43,008 nucleotides of DNA, from assembly GCA_947589095.1 (NCBI GenBank), contig CANQBX010000029.1:1-43008 (forward strand), given 5' to 3'. The notes beneath the pieces were generated by a model. That model worked only from the letters and a program-made list of their open reading frames with translations. It had not been told where the DNA came from and did no database searches. The DNA is from an uncultured Lachnospiraceae bacterium (lineage in GTDB: Bacteria > Bacillota > Clostridia > Lachnospirales > Lachnospiraceae). This document shows, piece by piece, positions 23,634 through 30,635 of this stretch (the stretch's first letter is position 1; each line of letters opens with the position of its first letter). The translations under genes and the position numbers were made by a program.

Positions 23634-23834
23634 TTAACTAAACAGCCAGAGAGGGCAAATTGCTTTACCCTCTGCTTTCCTTATCTGCTCATTACGCTCC
23701 TCCACCTCTTTCTCATAAAAGGCTTGTAGCACTATGAGCTCTCCTCTGGGCATCTGATAAAATACGGATGGGCGGATCCTACCATGTTTCCAATAGTAGT
23801 ACATCATCTGAGTAAGCCCATCCGTATCTATCAG
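23634..23834 (-). CDS. Tail assembly chaperone frameshift extension (gpT-like)
   Basis: A 66-codon frame with no start of its own, in the -1 frame relative to the upstream chaperone gene and fused to it by slippage at 23834-23840. It encodes LIDTDGLTQMMYYYWKHGRI followed by a charged helix with EKEVEERNEQIRK. In lambda and PBSX-like phages the long G-T fusion binds the tape measure protein during tail assembly. Position between the chaperone and tape measure genes is exact. Full fusion product is about 228 aa. Confidence 0.85.
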   Translation of the reverse strand: MIDTDGLTQMMYYYWKHGRIRPSVFYQMPRGELIVLQAFYEKEVEERNEQIRKAEGKAICPLWLFS

Positions 23835-24319
23835 TTTTTTACTTCTGTCACCGATCCATCACCAAAGCCGGACAGAGTAGAGATCTCAGCATAGATATTA
23901 GCAATCTCACCACTGAGGAGGATCTTTCTAATCAACTCCTTAGGCGTTTTTGCGTTAAACTTATTCATAAGATCCTTATTCTTAAACATGGGCTTTCCGG
24001 TAGGATCCACCACGCCCTCCATCACTACTAAGAGCTGGAGTAACGTGATCTCAATATCCGCATCCTTGCCCTTAATGGATACCGCCATATCCTGTACCTC
24101 CTCATACTTATCGGGAGAAAGGGCGGATACCGTGATAATAAAAGGCTTTCCGTAAATGTTGCTCAGTCTGGTAATCTCCATCTGCTTAGTAGGGAGCTTA
24201 ATCTCTCCAATATCACTCCCCAGCAAGAGATCCAAAATGTTAACAGCCTCTTTTTCCTTAACCTCTGCCTCATCAACTGTAATATCCCTATCCAGCTCTG
24301 TAATTTTCTTTGTAGCCAT
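23831..24319 (-). CDS. Tail assembly chaperone, XkdN-like (short form)
   Basis: 162 aa beginning MATKKITELDRDITVDEAEV, with AGGAGG upstream. It matches the layout of XkdN/gpG chaperones: mostly helical, about 140-160 aa, between tail tube and tape measure. The last codons (GTA AAA AAC TGA) contain the slip site, so a fraction of ribosomes should continue into the -1 frame. The short form normally greatly exceeds the fusion. Confidence 0.88.
   Translation of the reverse strand: MATKKITELDRDITVDEAEVKEKEAVNILDLLLGSDIGEIKLPTKQMEITRLSNIYGKPFIITVSALSPDKYEEVQDMAVSIKGKDADIEITLLQLLVVMEGVVDPTGKPMFKNKDLMNKFNAKTPKELIRKILLSGEIANIYAEISTLSGFGDGSVTEVKN
23834..23840 (-). promoter_or_regulatory. Programmed -1 ribosomal frameshift slip site A AAA AAC
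   Basis: The heptamer on the minus strand is A-AAA-AAC in the correct phase (zero-frame codons AAA AAC), immediately before the TGA stop. Tandem slippage to AAA AAA puts the ribosome in the 66-codon downstream frame. I did not identify a convincing stimulatory stem-loop or pseudoknot by eye. Confidence 0.85.
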
Positions 24320-24355
24320 TGTAACTACCTCCTGTTATAAATTTACTTTTAACCC

Positions 24356-24392
24356 AAAAAACCGGAGGGAGAGCCTATTTACTCCCCCTCCG
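24356..24392 (-). terminator. Attenuating terminator after the tail tube gene
   Basis: The stem CGGAGGG/CCCTCCG is extended by three more pairs after one mismatch (24363-24373 with 24382-24392). It is followed on the minus strand by TTTTTT. It lies between tail tube and chaperone genes, so it likely lowers expression of chaperone and tape measure relative to the abundant tube protein. Confidence 0.8.
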
Positions 24393-24416
24393 ATTTCATC
24401 ACTACATTACTTACTC

Positions 24417-24851
24417 TTATTGAGGAGTGATCTGATCCAGATACTCATACCCTGTAAACGTAAAAGGAGCCTCAGTTTCAAGCGGTTTCTGAGCCTCCCA
24501 ATCAAACAGGGTAAGATCATCAAACTGCACACCGGATACAGATACTCTCTCAGCACCAAAAGCATCCGGATCCGCCAGCTTACTAATAACGGTAAACCGT
24601 ACATCCTGCTTATTCCTCACCATATCAGCAATCTTAATAGCCATACGGCTATTTACCTTGTGCATGGTAAGAGAGCCGGTACCCTTACAGCCTACAACCT
24701 TGTTATCTGTAAAGAACATTCCACACTGTTTAATCTCCTCTTTGGTAAACTCTACCTTAGCCTGTGCCTTGTAGCACTCGCCTACATAGTCACTATCCAG
24801 CCAAACCTCACCAAAGGTACCATTACAAATCCTTTTAGTTTCTACAGCCAT
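24417..24851 (-). CDS. Phage tail tube protein (XkdM-like)
   Basis: 144 aa, MAVETKRICNGTFGEVWLDS..., predominantly beta with a C-terminal FTFTGYEYLDQI strand. It polymerises as the inner tube of the contractile tail. It follows the sheath gene and precedes the chaperones, as in PBSX. Length and pattern fit the family. Confidence 0.92.
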   Translation of the reverse strand: MAVETKRICNGTFGEVWLDSDYVGECYKAQAKVEFTKEEIKQCGMFFTDNKVVGCKGTGSLTMHKVNSRMAIKIADMVRNKQDVRFTVISKLADPDAFGAERVSVSGVQFDDLTLFDWEAQKPLETEAPFTFTGYEYLDQITPQ

Positions 24852-24865
24852 CTCTCAGCCCTCCC

Positions 24866-25966
24866 TTATTCCTTGTTAATGAAGATATCAACATCCTCAA
24901 TAGCATCCAGAATACTGATAGTACCTTTAAGGAATACATGAGAGCCGGTATTAGCCTCTTTAATCTCCTGCTCACTCATCTCAGAGGTATCAATACCAAT
25001 ACTCTCCAGATACTGTTTCTGCTTAGGTACATTGATCTCAATGGAGGAGCTATCTGCCCTCAGATACCCCCTACCACCATCTGTAGCCTCCAGCCCTCTA
25101 AGGTAGCCCTGTATAGCCGTAATAAGCAAACACTTATTATCATAGCTATTAGAGTAGTTACCAATATAGGAGCTGTTAATGGTAGTGTAAATATCGGTTT
25201 CAATGAGATCCTGTATAGCAGAAATCTTAATCTTTTTCAGATCCTCAGTTTCCACCTCATCCACAGTAATAAGGGAGTTTACACCTCTGCCGATCATGAT
25301 CCGATCACCATCATTATAGAGTACCAGTTTACCCTCATCAATGGCGGTATCTACTTCCTCATCCTCTGCGTTAGGAATAGCTGTAACCTCAGTAAGAGGC
25401 TTATAGGTAGCCGATACCCTCAGATCCAGCCCAGCCAGTAACCCAGCGATCCGGCTACAATACTGGGCAACCGTGTACTGATTCTCACCAACCTCTATCT
25501 TTCCATCCTGCCCACCGTTCACTAAGCAGAAATTCACTACCGCTCTGCTATCTCCCTCAGTTTCCGGCAACACCACTACAGGGCGGCGAACACTCGTTTT
25601 ACGGATCCCCTTAACCCATGTAGCAAACTTTGTAGCCTCCTCAGTGCTAATATCTGGAGCTCCACAAAGGTAATTTACTTTCTGAGAGCCGAAAAACTTA
25701 AAGCCCTCAGTATAATCCTCCGCATCCTGCCCCAGATTATAGATAATTACCTTGCTGGGAGTACCAAGAAACGCTCTTTCGATATAAGCGGTATTCTCAG
25801 CACTAAAAGCACTCTCTCCAGTAGGGATCTCATCAATGCCCCTCAGCACCATAGCACCCTTATTTTTCTCATCTTTGATGATAATACCTACCACCCCAAG
25901 GGTACCCATCTTGATAGCTGTAATGGCTTTTCTGGAGAATTCAATTACAATATCCGGTAATCCCAT
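24866..25966 (-). CDS. Phage tail sheath protein (XkdK-like)
   Basis: 366 aa. The sheath contracts to drive the tube through the cell envelope and is diagnostic of myoviruses. The N-terminus (MGLPDIVIEFSRKAITAIKM) and C-terminal region (LLITAIQGYLRGLEATDGG, then SIEINVPKQKQYLESIGID) are typical of the clostridial phage sheath family. It is shorter than T4 gp18, like other PBSX-type sheaths. Confidence 0.94.
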   Translation of the reverse strand: MGLPDIVIEFSRKAITAIKMGTLGVVGIIIKDEKNKGAMVLRGIDEIPTGESAFSAENTAYIERAFLGTPSKVIIYNLGQDAEDYTEGFKFFGSQKVNYLCGAPDISTEEATKFATWVKGIRKTSVRRPVVVLPETEGDSRAVVNFCLVNGGQDGKIEVGENQYTVAQYCSRIAGLLAGLDLRVSATYKPLTEVTAIPNAEDEEVDTAIDEGKLVLYNDGDRIMIGRGVNSLITVDEVETEDLKKIKISAIQDLIETDIYTTINSSYIGNYSNSYDNKCLLITAIQGYLRGLEATDGGRGYLRADSSSIEINVPKQKQYLESIGIDTSEMSEQEIKEANTGSHVFLKGTISILDAIEDVDIFINKE

Positions 25967-25979
25967 TTTTCATTTCCTC

Positions 25980-26456
25980 CTATCCATTAGATCTTGCCTC
26001 AGTTACAATATCCACCTCACCAATGAGCTCATAAGGATCATCCTTTGGTACATCCTCTGTAAAGTTTAGTGTGATTTTTACATACACACAGCCCTCATCC
26101 AATCTAAGCTCATCTGTGTAGGTTTCTATCTTTGCATATCTAGGTTTCTCCTTTACGCCCTCCAGAGGTATCACCGGCACCGCTCTCTTAAGTAAAAAAA
26201 GAGCCTTAAGCTCCTCCTTTACCCTGTATAGCTCCTCTGCCAGCACTTGATTAGCCTCATTCCGCTTACCAAAATACACAATCTGGAAAACAGGATCCTC
26301 TTGATATACATTAAAATTTTTCAGATTACTACCGCTGGTAGCCAGAGTGACTAAAAAGCAATCCCTCTTAAACTTGTTAGGTACCTCCTCTATATGTACC
26401 GGCTTTCCTGCATAAGCGGAGGAGATTACCTTACAGATACTATTAAGCAATCTCAT
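25980..26456 (-). CDS. Tail terminator-like protein (DUF6838-type)
   Basis: 158 aa, MRLLNSICKVISSAYAGKPV..., with the IVYFGKRNEANQVLAEELYR segment found in small tail-completion proteins next to sheath genes. It would cap the tail tube and sheath and join them to the head. It overlaps the upstream gp10-like gene by 4 bp (ATGA). The exact family name is recalled from pattern, not searched. Confidence 0.75.
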   Translation of the reverse strand: MRLLNSICKVISSAYAGKPVHIEEVPNKFKRDCFLVTLATSGSNLKNFNVYQEDPVFQIVYFGKRNEANQVLAEELYRVKEELKALFLLKRAVPVIPLEGVKEKPRYAKIETYTDELRLDEGCVYVKITLNFTEDVPKDDPYELIGEVDIVTEARSNG

Positions 26457-26935
26457 AAGTTACCTCCCTCCACTTCTCTCTTGATCTGTAGCATAAAGCT
26501 ATTTACCAGCCGCTCCAGTCTGGGCTTAGCATCATTAAAGCCTTTCTCCATAAAAAAGGAGCCCGGTACATAACGCTCAGTAAGCATTATCCCCTTGCCC
26601 CCATTTTTCAGATACTTAGCTCTGCCTCCTGCACTCAGCTTCTCAGCCGGTAAAAATCGCTTATGTTGCACATGACCATCATTCACATACAGAGCATACT
26701 CTACATTAGTACCTACCTCTACATAATCCTGCGGTATTCCATCCTCTACTACAAAGATACTATCTACCAATCTGGAGGTATCTACAGGTACATGGGGAAT
26801 TACAGAGGCATGGTAGATATTTCCCATCCTCTGTAGCAATATCCTCTTTTTGGCATCCCACATATCCACCAGATTAGCAAATCTTGTTACAAAATCATCC
26901 CAGCCCTCGATACTAAAACCCAGATCATCCGCCAC
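26453..26935 (-). CDS. HK97 gp10-like head-tail connector/tail completion protein
   Basis: 160 aa. Pattern of gp10/XkdI proteins: an N-terminal helical WDDFVTRFANL segment, then HVPVDTSRLVDSI and YALYVNDGHVQHKRF, ending in GSFFMEKGFNDAKPRLERLV. The family acts at the head-tail interface. Position after two connector genes and before the tail terminator is standard. Confidence 0.87.
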   Translation of the reverse strand: MADDLGFSIEGWDDFVTRFANLVDMWDAKKRILLQRMGNIYHASVIPHVPVDTSRLVDSIFVVEDGIPQDYVEVGTNVEYALYVNDGHVQHKRFLPAEKLSAGGRAKYLKNGGKGIMLTERYVPGSFFMEKGFNDAKPRLERLVNSFMLQIKREVEGGNL

Positions 26936-26938
26936 CGC

Positions 26939-27289
26939 TTACACCTCCTCAATACTAAGTAGAGGTACAGCTAAATGAGTGCGCTTGTGATACGGTCTAT
27001 CCGCTAAAGCCTTATACTCTGTGCTCAGTATGGGATTATCATACTCATCTATCTCATAGATATAGAGCACATCTCCCATCTTTACATCTGCATCCTCCTC
27101 AGTATAAAGAGTAAGCTCTGTGGTATTCTCTTTCTGAGGCTGTTTCTGAGCCGTATTAGAGCTGGTATCCGCTGTATGGCATGGATAAGTACCAATCTCC
27201 TCCAGCGTTTTTTGTGGTCTATTGTACTCCCCCAAAACAGAGGCATACCTCTTTACCACTACCACCTTATCCTCCATAAACTCCAGCAC
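26939..27289 (-). CDS. Head-tail joining protein, XkdH/YqbH-like
   Basis: 116 aa, apparently starting at a GTG with AGGAGGGG upstream; an in-frame ATG four codons later is possible. Small beta-rich protein with a Thr/Gln-rich loop (SSNTAQKQPQKENTTEL) and GDVLYIYEIDEY. Assigned as a stopper or joining protein chiefly from its place between the gp6-like and gp10-like connector genes. Confidence 0.7.
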   Translation of the reverse strand: MLEFMEDKVVVVKRYASVLGEYNRPQKTLEEIGTYPCHTADTSSNTAQKQPQKENTTELTLYTEEDADVKMGDVLYIYEIDEYDNPILSTEYKALADRPYHKRTHLAVPLLSIEEV

Positions 27290-27301
27290 AGCTACCCCTC
27301 C

Positions 27302-27649
27302 TTACTCTGCTCTCACATTGTATCTAGGGAATAGCCTTCGGTATGGATACAACTTATTTTTCACGCTATCCGGTAAAGGATCATCAAAGGATACACTCTC
27401 ATCCGCTAAAGTATAAGAGGTTTCCCCCTCAGCTCCTCTCTTACGGAAACGCTGTATTGCTAGATCCTCCTGCACGTTTTTCAACTGCTTAGGAAATACA
27501 TCATTACCAGCATCATCAATAAAGGTATCTCTACAAAATGCCTCTATATCCTCTCTGGCTTTCTCCAGCAACACAGAGAGTAAGGAGAGCTTTTTGGTAT
27601 TATCCTCTGAAAGATTTAGGATGATCCTACACCTCTCTAAGCTCTCCAT
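27302..27649 (-). CDS. gp6-like head-tail connector (YqbG/XkdG-region adaptor)
   Basis: 115 aa, mostly helical: MESLERCRIILNLSEDNTKK, AREDIEAFCRDTFID and QEDLAIQRFRKRGAEGETS. This is the standard pattern of phage gp6-like adaptors that bind the portal ring. It lies 13 bp upstream of the joining-protein gene. Confidence 0.87.
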   Translation of the reverse strand: MESLERCRIILNLSEDNTKKLSLLSVLLEKAREDIEAFCRDTFIDDAGNDVFPKQLKNVQEDLAIQRFRKRGAEGETSYTLADESVSFDDPLPDSVKNKLYPYRRLFPRYNVRAE

Positions 27650-27662
27650 AACGCTCTCCCCC

Positions 27663-27833
27663 TTACTCCTCCTCTACCAGAGTTACCCCAGAGAGCTTAG
27701 CCAGCTCCTTAGCGATCTCCAGATTATCAGTTTCCGCTTTACCGTTCATAAACTGCACCCCCAGAGTAGTACAAGTAAGGTATTTATTCTGGGAGATAAA
27801 CTTATAAACCTTTTTCTTTGCCTTATCCGCCAT
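27663..27833 (-). CDS. Small phage protein between capsid and connector genes
   Basis: 56 aa: MADKAKKKVYKFISQNKYLT... ending in acidic residues (VTLVEEE). Ribosome site AGGAGG precedes the ATG at 27833. It has a small beta-strand pattern (YKFISQNKYLTCTTLGVQF) and a helix. Similar small genes often follow capsid genes in clostridial phages and may be capsid decoration or head-completion proteins, but I cannot assign a function. Confidence 0.75.
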   Translation of the reverse strand: MADKAKKKVYKFISQNKYLTCTTLGVQFMNGKAETDNLEIAKELAKLSGVTLVEEE

Positions 27834-27847
27834 GATCCTTATCCTCC

Positions 27848-28945
27848 TTATTCAGTCTGAGCCTTAGTGGTAACAACGCCCTCAATGCTCACCTTAGCAC
27901 CATCAGCCAGTCCTACAGAGCTACCCTCTGCAATCTTAACCTCGCTATCAGTAGCCAACTTAACAGTAGGAGTACCGGAGATAGTAACAGTAGTAGCACC
28001 AGCACTAGAGCCGCCACCACCAGCACCCTCAGCCAGCTTAGTAACATTGATGATCTTAACACCGGCATAGGAATTAAGGAGCTTAATGGTACTCTCATTA
28101 AGGATATGCCCTTTCTGGTAATCACCCATCTTAGGAAGATCCTCATAGAAAGTAGGACGGAGCTCAGCAATCTCCACCTGCTCCAGATCCACCGCTAACA
28201 GGTTCTCGGCTCCCATGTGACGATTAAGCACCAGATTGAGGATACCAAAATCACTCTCAAACCGGTTAAAAGTAATTCCAAAAGCCTCACCTACACCAGC
28301 ATCACCCTTTACAAAGCGAATATTTTCACCCTGCTTAGCCAGCTTGTTAATCAGCCGCTTTACAGAGGCATTTACAAAAGTGAAATACTCGCCCTGTGCG
28401 CCGTGATCCCACATTTTCTGTAAGGCATCCAACAGAATATCCTCAGTAAGTCCATCTGTGGCATCCACCACATTCTCGGAGTTTACCAGATTGATAAGCC
28501 CATTCATCTGTCTGGGAGTGCTCTCCTGCTCCTCAGTCTTAGTACCATTGAGGTAATACCACTCCAGATCTCTCTTAGTTTCAGTAAGACGATCATTTAT
28601 TTCAGCGGTAAAGCTGTTACCGATACCCAGCGGATTAAGAGCCTGAGCGGTACCGGATACCTGAGTTACTTTCTCAATGATCTGGCACAGATTGCTCAAA
28701 GATCCTCTGCTAGAGATAATCGGAGTACCAGCCTCAGCACCCTCCAGCTTAAGGGTACCACGATCCTCATTCAACTTACGCTCTCTCCACGTTACAGTAA
28801 TATCCTTTGCCGGTACTCTCTTATTTCTCCCCAGCAACAGGGTAGTAAGCGGAGTATCTGTAGGAGAGGTAATTTTGATCTCCTCAGTAAGATCCATTAC
28901 CTCACCATCTAAAAACATCTTTCTTTTTACCATGTTATCAGCCAT
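27848..28945 (-). CDS. Major capsid protein (SU10-like, DUF5309)
   Basis: 365 aa, starting MADNMVKRKMFLDGEVMDLT. The core resembles the SU10-type HK97-fold capsid proteins (SPTDTPLTTLLLGRNKR; VTQVSGTAQALNPLGIGNSF; LEWYYLNGTKTEEQ; DALQKMWDHGAQGEYFTFVN). The C-terminus has a glycine-rich linker (GAGGGGSSAGA) and ~45 small-residue beta-type residues (VTISGTPTVKLATDSEVKIA), perhaps a surface-exposed appendage. It follows the scaffold gene by 5 bp. Confidence 0.92.
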   Translation of the reverse strand: MADNMVKRKMFLDGEVMDLTEEIKITSPTDTPLTTLLLGRNKRVPAKDITVTWRERKLNEDRGTLKLEGAEAGTPIISSRGSLSNLCQIIEKVTQVSGTAQALNPLGIGNSFTAEINDRLTETKRDLEWYYLNGTKTEEQESTPRQMNGLINLVNSENVVDATDGLTEDILLDALQKMWDHGAQGEYFTFVNASVKRLINKLAKQGENIRFVKGDAGVGEAFGITFNRFESDFGILNLVLNRHMGAENLLAVDLEQVEIAELRPTFYEDLPKMGDYQKGHILNESTIKLLNSYAGVKIINVTKLAEGAGGGGSSAGATTVTISGTPTVKLATDSEVKIAEGSSVGLADGAKVSIEGVVTTKAQTE

Positions 28946-28950
28946 GATTT

Positions 28951-29595
28951 TTATTCCTCGCTTTCATAAAATTTTGATTGAATCATACCCTTTACATTTC
29001 CATCCTTTTTAGCCTCTGCATAAGCATCCTTACCAGTTTTGCTCTTTCCGGTAGGAGGAGTAGAGCCCTTAAGAAAATCAGCCTTAGCCTTTTCCACCTG
29101 TTTAGCTACCTCAGCATCAAAGAGAGCTTTCATACCCTTAACCCTCTCAGTAAGTTTCTTTTTGCGCTCATCCTCATCTGTAATAGAGGCTAAATCTTCT
29201 ACTGCGATAAGATTTCTAAATCCGCTATCCAGCCCCAGCTCAGTTACAGCATCCACCACATCCAGCTTTAAGCCTTTAATGGTAAGATCCAGATCTTTCT
29301 TAGCCTGTGCCGCAAGCCGCTCCTGCTCCTCAGCCTTAGATCTCTCCTCAGCACTCATTTTCTCCTTAGCCGCCTTATCCTCCCACTCCTTATCACGCTT
29401 TTTAAGGGCATCCGTTACCCTCTTATCTGCGATCTTTTCATATTCTTTCTGGAGCTCCGCTCTGATTTCCTCCTCGGTCTTAGCCTTAGGAGTACCGCCC
29501 TCTGCCCCAGCTCCTCCAGTAGTGGTAGTTGTGGTAGTTTCCTTACCCTCTGCGCCTGTGGTAGTTTCCTTTGTTTCTTTGCTTTCCTCTGCCAT
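28951..29595 (-). CDS. Capsid scaffolding protein (DUF4355-like)
   Basis: 214 aa with a Thr/Gly-rich disordered N-terminus (about 1-40), a long Lys/Glu/Ala coiled coil (about 40-110), a helical middle (LDVVDAVTELGLDSGFRNLI) and a basic tail with GKSKTGKDAYAEAKKDG. This is the standard build of phage scaffolds, which direct procapsid assembly and then leave. It directly precedes the capsid gene. A candidate phage promoter motif lies 78 bp upstream. Confidence 0.9.
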   Translation of the reverse strand: MAEESKETKETTTGAEGKETTTTTTTGGAGAEGGTPKAKTEEEIRAELQKEYEKIADKRVTDALKKRDKEWEDKAAKEKMSAEERSKAEEQERLAAQAKKDLDLTIKGLKLDVVDAVTELGLDSGFRNLIAVEDLASITDEDERKKKLTERVKGMKALFDAEVAKQVEKAKADFLKGSTPPTGKSKTGKDAYAEAKKDGNVKGMIQSKFYESEE

Positions 29596-29672
29596 CTTAA
29601 TAGCCCTCCTTAAATTAAGTTTTGTATGTTGATCCCTCGTAAGTTACCAGCCCTACAACCCTTGTTTATTTC

Positions 29673-29709
29673 TTCATAAGTAAGGGTACAAAGTGGAAAA
29701 TTATATGTA
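29673..29709 (-). promoter_or_regulatory. Shared 37-bp motif upstream of scaffold/capsid operon (copy 1)
   Basis: 30 of 37 positions match the copy at 40542-40578. Minus-strand consensus: TACATA-A/T-AATTT, then TTTGTACCCT, two variable bases, CTTATGAA. It ends 78 bases before the scaffold start in an otherwise empty gap (29596-29770), with downstream genes in the same orientation. Most simply a phage promoter or activator site for head genes; an operator is also possible. Confidence 0.55.
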
Positions 29710-29762
29710 TTTCCTTTGTAGGAAATATGTAAAAATATTTCTCTCAAATATCCTCCATACTG

Positions 29763-29789
29763 AAAAAAAGAGGAGGCTGTTAGCCTCCT
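29763..29789 (-). terminator. Terminator overlapping the end of the 157-aa gene
   Basis: A perfect 8-bp stem AGGAGGCT/AGCCTCCT (29771-29778, 29782-29789) is followed on the minus strand by CTTTTTTT. The right arm encodes the last codons of the gene at 29780-30253. It would isolate the head operon, which then needs its own promoter downstream. Confidence 0.75.
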
Positions 29790-30253
29790 GTAATCTTTGC
29801 CCTCTTTATATTCGGATTTCTATGAGCCAGCTCCCTTATAGCATTTTCTGCCTGTGTTTTTATCTTTCTTGCCTCCATCTCTCTATCACTAGCATATTTA
29901 CACCCATTGTAAGTACCAAGAGCCTCACACCTATTCCTTGTACTCTCTAAATTATGGCTATCCTGCTCCCACTTCATCATTAACCAATCTTTATTTCCGC
30001 TATCCCTTGCCTCTGCAATATCCTCATCTGTGATATATGAATTTCTAGCAACCGCCTCATCCGTAAGTTTTTTATACAAAGCATATACCTCATCATACAT
30101 CCTTTTATAAAAAACTACATCCTCAGAGGCTACTCTTAAAACATCCTGTAATTTTTCCACTGTAACCTTTATGCTTTCCTGCCGCCCCTCATTATTAAGA
30201 TGGATATAAGCTCTATTGCACTCTGTTACATTCCCAATACCAAAAACATACAT
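29780..30253 (-). CDS. Hypothetical phage protein, helical
   Basis: 157 aa, MYVFGIGNVTECNRAYIHLN..., with AGGAGG before the start. A long charged helix dominates (about 30-70 and 95-150). There are scattered cysteines and no metal-binding pattern. It stands alone between two terminator-like hairpins, upstream of the scaffold operon. No family recognised; a structural or moron-type role is possible. Confidence 0.75.
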   Translation of the reverse strand: MYVFGIGNVTECNRAYIHLNNEGRQESIKVTVEKLQDVLRVASEDVVFYKRMYDEVYALYKKLTDEAVARNSYITDEDIAEARDSGNKDWLMMKWEQDSHNLESTRNRCEALGTYNGCKYASDREMEARKIKTQAENAIRELAHRNPNIKRAKITGG

Positions 30254-30310
30254 AGTATCTACCTCCTTTTTACAATCTTAATCACTAAAGAGGAGGATTT
30301 TTAGAAATAA

Positions 30311-30348
30311 AAATAAGGCTACCAGCCTTTTACAGCCAGTAGCCTTAT
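30311..30348 (-). terminator. Terminator downstream of the 86-aa gene
   Basis: A perfect 10-bp stem ATAAGGCTAC/GTAGCCTTAT (30313-30322, 30339-30348) is followed on the minus strand by TTTATTT. It shares its loop sequence CCAGCCTTTTA-x-AGCCA with the terminator at 9556-9600. Confidence 0.75.
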
Positions 30349-30358
30349 CTCTTTACCT

Positions 30359-30619
30359 CTATTCCTCCTGCAACTCATCCCACTTACCGGAAGTATCTAA
30401 CAGCTCCTCCCATGTTTTACCCTGTTTAATGCACTCATGATAGAGCCCCACTACACCGCCATACTTAACATCCACAGCATCCAGCACATCCACCGGCATA
30501 GCTCCATTAAACCCAAAAGGCTCACCTCCAACCTTATCATTATACTCCAGATAAGCCCTACCAATAGGAGATCTGCTATAAATATCCCTCTGGATCTCAT
30601 CAAATACCTTTTTTGCCAC
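30359..30619 (-). CDS. Small hypothetical phage protein
   Basis: 86 aa, MAKKVFDEIQRDIYSRSPIG..., with GGAGGCG upstream. Acidic, with no membrane segment or known motif. It lies 16 bp after the MuF-type head protein gene. Because that gene has a toxin-like C-terminal domain, this could be its immunity partner, but only position suggests this. Confidence 0.72.
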   Translation of the reverse strand: MAKKVFDEIQRDIYSRSPIGRAYLEYNDKVGGEPFGFNGAMPVDVLDAVDVKYGGVVGLYHECIKQGKTWEELLDTSGKWDELQEE

Positions 30620-30635
30620 CGTTCACGCCTCCTTT

